DNA of 64,000 nucleotides from Iris pallida (Eukaryota > Streptophyta > Magnoliopsida > Asparagales > Iridaceae): positions 23,613,038 to 23,677,037 of the forward strand of contig JANAVB010015600.1 in assembly GCA_029216955.1 (NCBI GenBank), read 5' to 3'. Positions 1 to 10,409 of the stretch are shown piece by piece (position 1 is the first letter of the stretch; each line of letters opens with the position of its first letter). The position numbers were made by a program, and so were the translations under genes. Below the pieces are notes generated by a model that saw only the letters and a program-made list of their open reading frames with translations, made no database searches and had not been told where the DNA came from.

Positions 1-71
1 TTATTAACAAGAAAAGTTCCACATCATTCTATATAGAATACTTTTCTTTGTCTCTTATTTTGTAACACTTA

Positions 72-1565
72 GGGGGGGCGTTTGGTATGCGGTAATTTTT
101 TTTCCTGGAAAAATTTTAGGGTGAGATCATCTATTACCATGTTTGTTTGGGCTATAAAAATTTTATTTTCGGGAATTAGAAATATCCGAAAAAATAGTTT
201 GTACCCGTAAAACATGGGAATCATATCCCTTAAAAATAGGTGGGTATATTTTTTTTTTGCCCGGGCAAAAAAAAATTATTTAGATTTTCTTCTTCTTTTT
301 TGATCATTTTTGAACGTTATTTTCGTTTTTATCATTTTTTTCCCTTTTTGTCGGTTTTAATGTTTCTTGCCATTTTTGTCATTTTTGTCATTTTTATCAT
401 TTTTGTCCTTTTTGTTCTTTATGTCGTTTATTATTTTGTCATTTTTGTTCTTTTTGTCGTCTTTCGCCCTTTTTTGGCCGTTTTTTTTCGTTTTCAAGTA
501 ATTTTTGTCATTTTTGACTTTTTGTCGTCTTTTGTCGTTATTTACCGTTTTTTTGCCGTTTTTGCCGCTTTTTGTAGTTCTTTTTCTTCTTTGTCGTTTT
601 TAGTAATTTTTTGTGTTTTTATCATTTTTTTTTGTTTATCGTTTTTATCGTTTCTTGCCGATTTTTGGTCTTTTTTTATCGTTTTTGTCGTTTTTTTGTC
701 CTTTTGTCGTTTTTAGTAGTTTTTGTCATTTTTTGTTCTTTTTGGGACTTTTTGTCGTCTTTTGTCGTTTTTGCCGCTTTTTGGACATTTTTTGTCCCTT
801 TTTTTATTTTTTATCTTTTTTGTAGTATTTTTGTCATTTCTTAGACTTTTTTGTCGTCTTTTGTCGTTATTTGGCGTTTTTTTTTTTTCATTTTTGCCTT
901 TTTTTGTAATTTTTTGTAATTTTTTGCATTTTTTGTCGTTTTTAGTTGTTTTGTCATTTTTTGGACTTCTTGTCGTCTTTTGTCGTTTTTTGCCACATCT
1001 ATGTTGTTTTTATTGTTTTTTGTCATTTTTTTTGTTCTTTTTGTCGCTTTTTGGTAATTTATTATCATTTTTTTGTCATTCTTTTGTCGCTTTTTGGTAA
1101 TTTATTATCATTTTTTTGTCGTTTTTGTCTTTTCTTGTCCTTTTTGTCGTTTTCTCATTTATGGTCTTTTTTGTCGTTTTTGGTCATTTTTTTAGTTTTG
1201 TCATTTTCTTTTTATCGTTTTTTTTGACATTTTTTTTTCGCTTTTGTCGCTTTTTGTCGTTTTTATCCTTTTGTGGGGTTTTTGGTCGTTTTATTTGATT
1301 TGTTTGGTTTTTGGTTTTTAATTTTTTTTGGTTTTGTCGTTTTTTCCTTTAATCGTTGTCTTTTTTTTTCAACTTTTTTGACGTTATTTCTCTCTTTTTT
1401 TTTTTTTCCTATTTTGACGTTATTTTTTTATCATTTTTTCGAGAATATTTATATAGTCACCGAGCATGAAAATATAATTTTTTAAAACAAATTTAACTTC
1501 TTAAAATTTAATTTTTGAAAATATAGAATTTTCGATTATATAGTATCCGTATACCAAACACCTCC
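72..1565. mobile_element. Tourist-like MITE (PIF/Harbinger type) with T-rich interior
   Basis: The ends form imperfect terminal inverted repeats: the left end reads GGGGGGGCGTTTGGTATGCG and the right end, reverse-complemented, reads GGAGGTGTTTGGTATACGG. TTA precedes the left end (69-71) and TTG follows the right end (1566-1568), consistent with a TTA/TAA-type target duplication that has decayed by one base. G-rich ends followed by GTTTGG are typical of Tourist MITEs. No transposase is visible. The interior is an unusual T-rich array, listed separately. Confidence 0.6.
240..1440. repeat. T-rich degenerate TTTTTGTCG/TTTTTGTCA array
   Basis: About 1.2 kb of very T-rich + strand built from degenerate TTTTTGTCG, TTTTTGTCA and TTTTTATCA words with very few A residues. 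Long Phe/Val/Leu-rich open frames here are a by-product of this composition and are not genes. The array fills the interior of the MITE at 72-1565. Confidence 0.85.
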
Positions 1566-1810
1566 TTGTATTTTTAGCATCCTTACTAAACCATGTTTTT
1601 GGCCCCATCTTACCACTCATCCTTTACCGTGGTCGAGGGTAAGAAAGTAGTGAAGCTATTTATGTACATTCACACGCAATTATATAGGATTTTTCTAAGG
1701 ACACCGCACAATTTACTGGGGGCGTCATTTTACTAGGCGACAGTCCAACTTTGAGAAACTTTTACTGGGGACGTCCCGAAAATTGCTTGGGGCTATCCCA
1801 AACTTAGGGT

Positions 1811-2110
1811 TTTTCCCTCCTCTTTCCTCCTCCTTCCTCCAGCCGCCGCCTCCTTCCTCCTCCTCCGCCTCCAGCCGCCGCCTCCCACCTCTCCTCCGCC
1901 TCCAGCCTCCGCCTCCGCCTCCAGCCGCCGCCTCCCTCCTCTCCTCCGCCTCCCTCCTCTCCTCCGCCTCCAGCCTCCGCCTCCAGCCGCCGCCTCCCTC
2001 CTCTCCTCCGCCTCCTCCTCCAGTCCCTCACCGACTCACTAACTCTCGCTAGTGAGGGACTGGAGGAGAGTCCCTCACCGACTCCGCCTCCGCCTCCAGC
2101 CTCCTCCTCC
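1811..2110. repeat. CCTCCGCCTCCAGCCGCCG low-complexity tract
   Basis: Imperfect repeats of CCTCC, GCCTCC and AGCCGCCG give Pro/Ser-rich or Arg/Gly-rich open frames in several phases, which I treat as spurious. Near 2020-2062 a 12-bp inverted repeat (CCAGTCCCTCAC and its complement) flanks a 20-bp loop. Confidence 0.75.
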
Positions 2111-2160
2111 AGTCCCTCACCGACTCCGACGAGGGGGTTATGGTGCAGCAGCATCTCCAA

Positions 2161-2318
2161 GGACTGCCAACAAGTTGGCAGTCCAAACATATGTTAGGAC
2201 TGCCAACTTGCTGGCAGTCCTAGGACTGCCACTAAGTTGGCAGTCCTAACATATGTTAGGACTGTCAACCCGCTGGCAGTCCTACCATATGTTAGGACTG
2301 CCAACCTGCTGGCAGTCC
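2161..2318. repeat. Array of five 24-bp hairpins with CATATG spacers
   Basis: Five 24-bp units start at 2161, 2197, 2223, 2259 and 2295. Each is an inverted repeat of about 10-11-bp arms (GGACTGCCAAC / GTTGGCAGTCC) around 2-4 bases. Three of the intervals carry the palindrome AACATATGTT or CCATATGTTA. Arms are perfect in the first unit and carry compensated or single mismatches in others. Confidence 0.8.
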
Positions 2319-2433
2319 TAGGACTGATTTGTGTGGTGTCCCAAGTAAAAAATTTTGATGGCAAACTTGTAATTTTTTCAAAAAATTTTGGGATAGCCCC
2401 AAGTAAATGATGTGGTGCCCTTAGAAAAAGCCA

Positions 2434-2442
2434 TTATAAATA
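2434..2442 (+). promoter_or_regulatory. Putative TATA box of the lectin receptor kinase gene
   Basis: TTATAAATA lies about 315 bp upstream of the start codon at 2756 and overlaps the right copy of the target duplication of the transposon at 1687-2432. A transcript from here would have a leader near 290 nt containing at least one out-of-frame upstream ATG (2737). Start-site mapping is absent, so this is inference from motif and position. Confidence 0.4.
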
Positions 2443-2755
2443 CCAGCATACATCAACTCCATGTGATCAAGCTGACTGATGGATATTGATCAATAGAAAT
2501 TTCCACGATGGGATGGCCTTCACATCCTTTGAAGAAAATATCTTGAAATATGATGTTGATACAACAAGCGAGCAAAATCATCCGCGTATCGCGTAGTCAA
2601 GCCATCCCTTGGCAAAGAAAAATCCCAACAAAAATTTCTTCGAATCATCAATGGACTTGATATCTTGAAGTGGTCATGGCTTGAAAAAATCATGCAACTC
2701 AAAGTAATTAAAAATCCTTCCGAGACTGCTCCAACCATGCAGAAAGTAATCAAAG

Positions 2756-4774
2756 ATGTCTTCCATATTCACTTTGTTCTTCTTCTTCCTCTTCCTAAAG
2801 ATTGCAACCTGTGGTGTCCAGAATAATAACTTCAACTTGAATGGCTTCGGCGGTGCTAAACTCGACCTCGACGGAATCGCCTCTATAACACCAGAAGGGC
2901 TCCTGCGGTTGACGAACGCGACGAGGATGAAGGCAGGCCACGCCTTCCATCCCGTCCCGCTTCGCTTCAAGTCCCCCGCGGGCGAAACCCTCTCCTTCTC
3001 CACCACCTTCGTTTTTGCGATAGTCTCCAAGTACTCCGATGTCAGCTCCCACGGCATGGCATTCCTCGTATCCCCCACCGTCAACCTCTCTACCGCCTTA
3101 CCGAGCCAGTACTTAGGCCTGTTCAATTCGGAGAACTGCAGCGCGGCCAATCACGTGTTAGCGGTCGAGCTCGACACGATTGAGAACCAGGAGTTTGCAG
3201 ACATCAATGACAACCATGTCGGGATCGATGTCAACTGCCTCAAGTCGGTATATTCTCGTCCTGCGGGTTACTATTCCGGCAGAGCAACTGATGATCAGTT
3301 TGAGAGCTTGAACCTTCACAGTGGCGAGCCGATGCAAGTCTGGGTAGATTTTGCTGGCGGAGACATGCAATTCAACGTTACCATGTCCCCGGCTCAAATG
3401 CCCAAGCCGAGCCGGCCTCTGCTATCAGCGACGGTCAATCTTTCCAGTGTGGTGTATGATCAGATGTATGTAGGCTTCTCTGCCACGACCGGTAGCTCGA
3501 ATCAGCCTTCTCACTACGTTCTTGGTTGGAGCTTCATGGTGAATGGAGAAGCCGAGTCGCTCGACTACAGAAAGCTTCCTCAGCTTCCTCGTCTTCCTCG
3601 CTCCAAACAGAAACCCAAGCATATAGTAGTTTGGCTGCTGCCACTGGCAATATTTACGTTTGCGCTAATGGTTGCTGCTACTGTCATATTAGTAGTACGG
3701 AGGAGGATCAAGTATGCTGAAGTGCTTGAAGACTGGGAAAAGGAGTACGGGCCTCACCGGTTCTCGTACAAAGACCTGTACTGCGCTACCGACGGCTTCA
3801 AGGACAACGGGTTGCTCGGGGTCGGAGGCTTTGGGAGAGTCTACCGAGGTGTCCTGAGGGCATCCAACATTGAGGTTGCAGTCAAGAGAGTCTCTCATAA
3901 ATCAGGACAAGGGATGAAGGAGTTTGTAGCGGAGATCGTGAGCATAGGCAAGCTCCGACACCGAAACGTCGCGCACCTCCTAGGCTACTGCCGCCGCAAG
4001 GGGGAGCTCCTCTTGGTCTATGACTACATGCCCAACGGCAGCCTGGACAAGTACTTGTACGACCAGACCAGGCCTAGTCTCAACTGGGCTCAAAGGTTTA
4101 TGATCATCAAAGGTGTGGCATCGGCTATCTTGTATCTGCACGAAGAATGGGAGCAAGTTGTCGTCCACCGCGACATCAAGGCTAGCAATGTTCTCCTAGA
4201 TGGTGAGCTGAACGCAAAGCTAGGAGATTTTGGGCTGGCGAGGCTATGCAAGCACGGAACCGATCCTCGAACTACTCGCATCATAGGAACTATCGGATAT
4301 CTAGCGCCGGAGTTCACTAGGAAGGGGAAGGCGACTACCATGAGCGACATTTTTTCGTTTGGAGCGTTCCTTCTTGAAGTGGCTTGCGGGAGGAGGCCTT
4401 TGGTGGTCGAAGCCGGGGAGGAGGAGCAGGTGTTTTTGGTGGACTGGGTGCTGGAGAACTGGAAGGCCAGAACGGTGCTTGCGACGAGGGACCAGAGGTT
4501 GGGACTAGAAGAGGAGCGTTCTGCAATGGAGATGGAGATGGTGCTGAAGCTGGGCTGCTTGTGCTCGCACCCGATGCCGGAAGCTAGGCCAAGCATGCGA
4601 CGGGTGATGCAGTTCTTGGACGGGGACAAGACCCTGCCCGACCTCTCTCTGGCTTATATGAGCTTTAGCTATCCGTCATTGATGCAGAACCAAGGGTACG
4701 ATGGCGGCGATTGTATCGTGTCGATACCGATATCGGTCGCCACGGTGTCGACTTCTAGTTTGAATGCAAGATGA
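2756..4774 (+). CDS. L-type lectin-domain receptor-like kinase
   Basis: This is a single-exon gene of 672 residues, the usual size and structure for L-type lectin receptor kinases, which sit in the plasma membrane and relay extracellular signals through a cytosolic Ser/Thr kinase. A hydrophobic signal peptide covers residues 1-20. A legume-lectin-type domain follows (about 23-265) with N-glycosylation sequons. Basic residues precede a transmembrane helix at about 290-314. The kinase domain (about 352-625) shows the Gly-rich loop GVGGFGRV, ATP-binding Lys377, HRD at 471-473 (an RD kinase), DFG at 491-493 and APE at 517-519. All catalytic motifs are present, so the kinase looks active. The start was chosen because the signal peptide begins there. 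The ligand cannot be predicted. The coding sequence is much more GC-rich than its flanks. Confidence 0.95.
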   Translation: MSSIFTLFFFFLFLKIATCGVQNNNFNLNGFGGAKLDLDGIASITPEGLLRLTNATRMKAGHAFHPVPLRFKSPAGETLSFSTTFVFAIVSKYSDVSSHGMAFLVSPTVNLSTALPSQYLGLFNSENCSAANHVLAVELDTIENQEFADINDNHVGIDVNCLKSVYSRPAGYYSGRATDDQFESLNLHSGEPMQVWVDFAGGDMQFNVTMSPAQMPKPSRPLLSATVNLSSVVYDQMYVGFSATTGSSNQPSHYVLGWSFMVNGEAESLDYRKLPQLPRLPRSKQKPKHIVVWLLPLAIFTFALMVAATVILVVRRRIKYAEVLEDWEKEYGPHRFSYKDLYCATDGFKDNGLLGVGGFGRVYRGVLRASNIEVAVKRVSHKSGQGMKEFVAEIVSIGKLRHRNVAHLLGYCRRKGELLLVYDYMPNGSLDKYLYDQTRPSLNWAQRFMIIKGVASAILYLHEEWEQVVVHRDIKASNVLLDGELNAKLGDFGLARLCKHGTDPRTTRIIGTIGYLAPEFTRKGKATTMSDIFSFGAFLLEVACGRRPLVVEAGEEEQVFLVDWVLENWKARTVLATRDQRLGLEEERSAMEMEMVLKLGCLCSHPMPEARPSMRRVMQFLDGDKTLPDLSLAYMSFSYPSLMQNQGYDGGDCIVSIPISVATVSTSSLNAR

Positions 4775-5467
4775 ACTGCCATTTCTACTTCCAGTTGCCA
4801 GTATATCAAACAGCAGGTCCCAGCTTTGTTGGTTGGGGTTGATTATACTGTGTTGCCAAGTTTTAGAGTGTTTGATCTTCTTCTTCTTCTTTATCAAACA
4901 ATAGGTCCCAGCTTTTGTTTGGGAGCAAGTCTCGAGTATAATAATACATCTGTAAAGAAAATAAAAAGCACATATGCTCTTTCCTACATCTAACCACATT
5001 CTTGGGTGAAGCTAGCTGATTGACGATGAGCCAGCGGAACCTCTCAAGTACACAAGTGAATAAGTGATCCTCCGTCTACTTATATGAGCTCAAGTAGTGA
5101 TCAGTCTGCATGTCCAAGAAACGTAGAAGACATGTCTGCTCCACACCAAGTTTCTATATGCAATTACATGTGTAGGCGGGGTCGGTCGCCCTCTCTTCTT
5201 ATGTGACTGCATGCCACAGATCATGGATGACCTCTCCCATACCTGCATCTCCGGTCCTGTTTGTAGGTGCAGTAGACTGATCTTCCGAATCTAATGCAGC
5301 AGTGGAATTTGAGTTACTTGGCTCGATCAACTACGTTTACCAAGTTGGACACACCATCCTCACTCTTGTATTTCGATCTTGGCCTGAATCATTTGTTATT
5401 TGCACTTCTGCAGGCAACTCAACGACTGTTGAATTGTTTTGCCAATCGGTTTGGTTCTCGGATACAC
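4775..5467. other. 3' flank of the kinase gene, no further gene seen
   Basis: This stretch holds the probable 3' UTR. Two related stretches around CAGGTCCCAGCTTT and TAGGTCCCAGCTTT lie near 4806-4840 and 4893-4925. A-rich words that could act as poly(A) signals occur around 4937-4970. I see no convincing coding sequence. Confidence 0.5.
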
Positions 5468-5470
5468 TTA

Positions 5471-5817
5471 GGCTGTGTTTGATTGGGCTATTTTTCCATG
5501 GAAAATATTTCCATCACAAATTTTCCACCAATTGTAGTGTCTGATAGCTTATATTTTCCATGGAATTATTTTCCAAAAAACTATCATTTTCCATATTTCC
5601 ATCCAAAATGGTGGAAAATGAAACTTATCCAACCCATAGGAAAATATCATTTTCCATGAAAAATAACTATTTTCGTGGAAAGTAATGGCAATCAAACACC
5701 CAAATTAAGTTTTCCATAATTTTTTTTAAAATTCCATGAAATTTTTTTCCTAGGAAAATAATTCCATAGAATTATTTTCTTTTCCACACATTTTTTACCT
5801 TGCAATCAAACGCACCC
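5471..5817. mobile_element. Tourist-like MITE, copy A
   Basis: The 347-bp element starts GGCTGTGTTTGATTGGGC and ends TTGCAATCAAACGCACCC, which are inverted repeats of each other. It is flanked by TTA on both sides (5468-5470 and 5818-5820), the PIF/Harbinger target duplication. The interior is rich in TTTTCCATGGAAAA-type words. It is closely similar to copy B at 6422-6770. Confidence 0.85.
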
Positions 5818-5820
5818 TTA

Positions 5821-6302
5821 CTGTAAAATTGACTGAGAGTTCCGTGTGTTGTTGAGTTCATCTGCTGTTGTGGCGTTAGTCAGATCCGCTTGAACTTTTT
5901 CTTCCATAATTGTCGAATTTGTTACCAAGCATTGCCCGGGTTTGAAACTTCAGCCTCTGATTCCTAGCTCTCGGCATCATTCCCATTGTTTGCAAGGCTA
6001 TCGATTGGCATGATGCTATTATCTTTAACATCATCAGAAAGAAAGATTGTTCACGGAACCATCTATGGTACCATTATCAACTTCGGAACCATCAACCGTT
6101 CCATTGAGCACAGTTTCAGCCGACATTTCCTTTTTTCCGTGTCATCTCCGGACACCACTGGAACAATCGTAGCTTTTATAATTTTCTCTGTTGAAGAGAT
6201 CTGATTCTTCCATTTGGCCTTCCTTGCGCTCCTCTTCCCTTGAATTTTTTCCACGCTGAGTTTCCTCGTCGACATTTTCTTGATTTTGTTCATCAGTTAC
6301 TT
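5821..6302. other. Intergenic segment with possible decayed coding DNA
   Basis: No intact gene is visible. On the minus strand the composition looks faintly protein-like: an acidic Glu/Gln/Asn-rich stretch near 6200-6300 and a repeated Asn-Gly-Thr-x-Asp-Gly-Ser pattern near 6050-6110, interrupted by stops. I do not recognise it. The segment ends where the 2-kb tandem unit begins. Confidence 0.3.
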
Positions 6303-6421
6303 CATCTGCAGCCCCTCTGTTGGGTCGTCGACCCAACTGACCGCATATCGAAGGAAGCCTTGCAATCGATATCAATTACACTCGAAAATTCACACTGAAA
6401 TGGAAATTGGGGAAGAACTTA

Positions 6422-6770
6422 GCTGTGTTTGATTGGGTTTTTTTTCCATGGAAAATATTTTCATCACAAAATTTCCACCAATTGTAGTGTTTGATAGCTT
6501 ATATTTTCCATGGAATTATTTTCCAAAAGACTATCATTTTCCATATTTTCATCTAAAATGGTGGAAAATGAAACTTGTCCAACCCATAGAAAAATATCAT
6601 TTTCTATGGAAAATAACTATTTTCCGTGGAAAATAATGGCAATCAAACACCCAAATTAAGTTTTCCATGAAATTTTTTTAAAATTCCATGGAATTTTTTT
6701 TCCTAGAAAAATAATTCCATGGAATTAATTTCTTTTCCACATATTTTCCACCTTGCAATCAAACGCACCC
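6422..6770. mobile_element. Tourist-like MITE, copy B
   Basis: The 349-bp sister of copy A has the same ends (GCTGTGTTTGATTGGG and TTGCAATCAAACGCACCC), with one terminal G lost on the left. TTA flanks both sides (6419-6421 and 6771-6773). The matching position in tandem unit 3 (about 28132-28134, GAACTTAGGTTTTC) is an empty site with a single TTA, which confirms both the insertion and the duplication. Confidence 0.92.
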
Positions 6771-8225
6771 TTAGGTTTTCTATTCAATAAGAATGTGCAG
6801 GAAAGAGAAATACAAGCTATGAAAATGGAAAACTAAATTGACAATAACAATAAGAAGATTCATAATAGCTGAGTTTTTCTACTGTAATCCTCTATTTATA
6901 TTCTCCTTGCTTTTCTACTTGTAATGCAAATAATGTTGACTTGGACATCCAGGCGGTCTGGTGTTTGAAATGGACGAGCTAGCTGGACTCTGACTAAGCA
7001 TAGTCTGCTGAGCTGATCGAGTGAACTGGCCAGTATAGCTAATATTGCTATAAGTGTAGCTTATTCTCTGCTTTATACTTTGCTGATATTATCTGATACT
7101 TCACTGTTGCCCACTGTAAATGCAGGTAAGCCATCAGGAAGGGATCATATCAACTCTCTCCCCATTAGAGATAAGTTTTGATGGAGTCTTCATAGGGCAC
7201 CCACTAAGAGCATGCTCCCTGTCTGAATCCTTCCATTGGACCAATAGATCCAAGTCCGACTCCAGGGGGAGGCAGACAAGGCCTGCGCCTAGGGCCTCGT
7301 CCCCCATGTGGGCCTCCAAAATTTTGTAGCCCATTAGGCATTAGCAATGCAAGGACCAAAGAAAAAAAAAATGGCCTGTGGCCTCCCGCAGCCTACAAAG
7401 ACCGAAGTCCACATCTCCAGACTCCATAGCTGAATCTGATGGCTTGCCACCCCCTCATGTTCCAAATTCCAATTAGAACCTAGAAAAAGAAACTTTCCAC
7501 CCGCAACCGAATATTATGCCTCCAACTCCTCCCTCTTTCCTTCCCAAAAATTGTTCCCAACGGAAAAAAAAAATGAAAAAGGAAAAGAAAAAGGTCCTCT
7601 CCTCGGCGCAATCACGGGTTACTAATTATCTTCTTTAATTTCTAATGTTTCTTTTTTTTTCCTCCTATAAATTTGAGTATTTGATAGCTATTATCATATC
7701 TTTCTTTCTCTAAATAATACTATCATCTGAATCTTGATAAGTGAAAAAGTGATAATTGATTCATCTTTTCGACTCCCTCTAAATAATTTCTTTTTTTGTT
7801 TCATTTTGGGGCACGGCAGCACGGCTGTCGGATCTGAAATCCGAAGAGTTTACGGTCACGGGTCACGCTCACGGCAACGTCGACGGTGGCAAGCAGAGCC
7901 GGCCGGCTTGGTACCTGCTTGAGACTTGACAGGTTGGTTTTTGTTCTCTAATTGTTTGTTATCCAATTTGTCCTTTGTTTGTTCAGATTGTTCCTGAGTT
8001 CCTCCTTGGCTGATGGCTCCATATATTTGTTTGTTCTATTCTGTAAATTATGAAATATTTTCCTTTGTACCAATGGATGCTATTTTGGTAACAATAGAAA
8101 CTAAAAACTAAAAAAAGAAAAAAAAACATGTAAACAACAAAATTTCTTACTTTAAATAAATATTATGGCATATATATTAAGCCTTGCCATTGAAGAGAAA
8201 CAATAATTGAAAGTTGATAAAAAAA

Positions 8226-8359
8226 AAAAACTACCTCCGATCAACGATGTCACAAGATGGATTGAACAGTTTGGCAATGTTATCTATTGAAAAAAGAATG
8301 GTAGCTAAACTTGATCACAAGAATTTAATTGACAATTTTGCACAGAAAAAAGCGAGAAG
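8226..8359 (+). pseudogene. hAT transposase C-terminal remnant (unit 1)
   Basis: The translation carries the tail typical of plant hAT transposases of the zinc-finger MYM/TTF type: Leu-Arg-Ser-x-Met-Ser-Gln, then AMLSIEKRM, then a KARR-type basic end just before the stop. Only this last piece of the transposase is present. The rest of the gene is missing from the roughly 1.6-kb hAT-like segment, so this is a deletion derivative. The frame is cut at 8359 by the solo LTR insertion and resumes at about 16222. Confidence 0.7.
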
Positions 8360-9044
8360 TGTCACGCCCGGATTCGGTAGAATCGATAGTCGTTCCCCGG
8401 ATATGATGCTGTGTGAACCTAAATTGCGTCCGCACAAGACAATTTCATGAAGTTATCCGAAACACAATATTCAAATCCAATACGCAAAGAAATTGAACAC
8501 ATTTATATAGAAGAAAACTTTGTCTTTCATTGATAATATACTTGTTTACAAGACTCGATTACAAAAGATGCCACACAGACTTACAAACTAACTCAGATGA
8601 GATAGTCGTCCCATACATTTACATCCCTTAATACAAGTAGCAAAATTATTCGCTTGGACCTTGGATCGGCGAGGGTTGATGCGACATGGAGCAGTGTTGA
8701 TCAGATTCTTCAAAATGTTGCATAATTTGCCTTCCAGCTAGCAAGGTTTTCAAAATGGATGATTGTCACCTTCAGTTCCTTGGCACCCTATCCTGATTCG
8801 GAGCACCTGTGGAGAGTGAGGGCCAGTACATTGCACGTGTACTAGTGGGTGGCTAATTATATTCGTGCTCTCATTTGGTTCAAGAAATTAAGTGAACAAG
8901 CATACATATATTTGGAGAACTTTCTATCCATCCTAATCAATTCATGAAAACAATTGAAAGGAGCAATAGCAAACGACGATGATTCTTACCCATAGCAGAG
9001 CTTGCCGTTGCAGTATAAAGCTTACCATCACTACCAAAATACAT

Positions 9045-9395
9045 CGCTTTAGCGACGGATATTTAGCGACGACTGTATTCCGTCGCTAATAGCGACGGAC
9101 TATCGACGAAACTGCGATGGTCTTCCGTCGAATTGCAGCCAATTATTTTTTTAATTATAAGGGTAAATCTCGGTCGAAAATCCGTCGCTATATCGTCGGA
9201 CATATAGCGATGGACAAATAACCCGTCTCTATGTCGTCGTCCAGTTGTCAATATTTTGCGAAAAAATGTTAAAAAAATTGGCACAAAAATTGGCGACCAC
9301 ATAGCGATGGATTATCCGTCGACAAACTAGCGGGGGTATAGCGACGGCCTGGCGACAGAGATATCCGTCGCTAATCCGTCGCTAAATACTGTGTC
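9045..9395. repeat. CACTA left subterminal repeats
   Basis: The motif TAGCGACGGA or its complement TCCGTCGCTA recurs about ten times with variants. Such subterminal motifs are bound by the TNPA-type protein in En/Spm elements; that role is inferred here by analogy. Confidence 0.8.
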
Positions 9396-9420
9396 CTAAC
9401 ATAAAACGAACCGACCGGAG

Positions 9421-9462
9421 GGGGGGGGGGGGAATTTTTCATTCCTCCCAAAATTTTCTCTC

Positions 9463-9511
<49 letters not shown>

Positions 9512-9960
9512 TCTCTTTCTCTCACTCAGGTATGTCTCTCTCCCTCTCTCTCTCTCTTGGTGGTCAGGGTGGTGCACCCCGCGGGGGAATCGTGGCCGCG
9601 GGAGGGGGGGTTTAGGGGAGCGGAGGGAGGGGGGTCGACGGGTGCGGAGATCGGGGGGGTAAGGGAGCGGGGGGAGGGAGGCCGGGGGGGGTGTTGGTGG
9701 TCGGAGGGGAGGAGGAGGGGGTTTAGGGTGGGGCGGCAGGTGGAGAGGTCGCGGGGCCAGGGGGTCTTGGCAATCGGGGGGGAGGAGGGGGTTGGGGGGG
9801 TTAGGGTGGGGGTCGGCGGGTGGGAAGGTCGCGGGGGGTGGGGGGTAGGCGAGCGGAGGGGGGCCGGGGGGTCTTAGTGGTCGGGTGGGGGGGAGCAGGA
9901 GGGGGTGGGACCCGGGGGGTGGGGGGAGTGGTGGGGGTTGGGTCGTTGAGTACTACTTGA
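9421..9960. repeat. (CT)n microsatellite and G-run tract
   Basis: A G12 run (9421-9432) is followed by (CT)n at about 9465-9505 and 9537-9557, then about 370 bp of dense G-runs (GGGGGG words every 10-20 bp). Open frames here are Gly/Arg-rich artefacts. Confidence 0.85.
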
Positions 9961-10109
9961 TGTGTTTACTTGTCTTGAGTTTACTTGATGGATTTACTTG
10001 ATGTATTTACTACTAAGATATATTTATGTGTTTACTACTTGATGTATTTTCTACTAAGATATACTTATTGTTATTTTTGTCGATCTAACAACTTGATGTG
10101 TTTACTTCG

Positions 10110-10400
10110 GTATCGGTATCATACTATTTTGTTGAGTATCGGAATCGGTATCCGTATCGAACTAGTTCACGGTATCGATATCGGTATCGAACTATTTCTA
10201 TGAGTATCGGTATCGGATCGGTATAAGACTTTTTATATGAGTATCGATATCGGACTATTTCTATAAGTATCAGTATCTAAACCCTAACCCTAACCCTAAC
10301 CCTAAAACCCTAGAATCAATATCGGTATCGGGCTATTAATCATATGAGTTTAAGAATCGATATTGGTATCGGTATCAGACTATTTCTAGGAGTATCGGTA
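10110..10400. repeat. GGTATCGGTATCG tracts and a short CCCTAA array
   Basis: TATCGG words recur through 10110-10270 and 10318-10400. Between them, about 10278-10311, is a run of four CCCTAA units followed by a CCCTAAAA variant. The run is too short to be a telomere. Confidence 0.75.
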
Positions 10401-10409
10401 TTGATCGCC

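Larger units (their letters stand above)
1687..2432. mobile_element. Non-autonomous TIR transposon, MULE- or hAT-like
   Basis: Left end GGATTTTTCTAAGGACACCG pairs with right end (reverse complement) GGCTTTTTCTAAGGGCACCA; similarity extends to about 36 bp. Flanks are ATTATATA (1679-1686) and ATTATAAA (2433-2440), an 8-9-bp target duplication with one mismatch. Length and TIR size suggest a Mutator-like or hAT MITE; these alternatives are not resolved. The interior holds a CT/CCG-rich tract (about 1811-2110) and a hairpin array (2161-2318). It ends about 320 bp upstream of the lectin receptor kinase start codon. Confidence 0.65.

Noticed and set aside
240..1485. Several overlapping Phe-rich open frames of 60-158 codons
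   Set aside because: They follow from the T-rich simple sequence, occur in all three + frames, and show no codon structure or domain.
1783..2249. Pro/Ser-rich and Arg/Gly-rich frames on both strands
   Set aside because: Low-complexity CCTCC/GCC repeats give open frames in every phase; the segment lies in a transposon without gene signals.
5986..6375. Short frames on both strands of 60-77 codons
   Set aside because: Some protein-like composition on the minus strand, but with internal stops and no family I can name, so noted only as possible decayed DNA.
9557..9877. 106-codon Gly/Arg-rich frame
   Set aside because: Produced by the G-run tract inside the CACTA element, with no homology I recognise.
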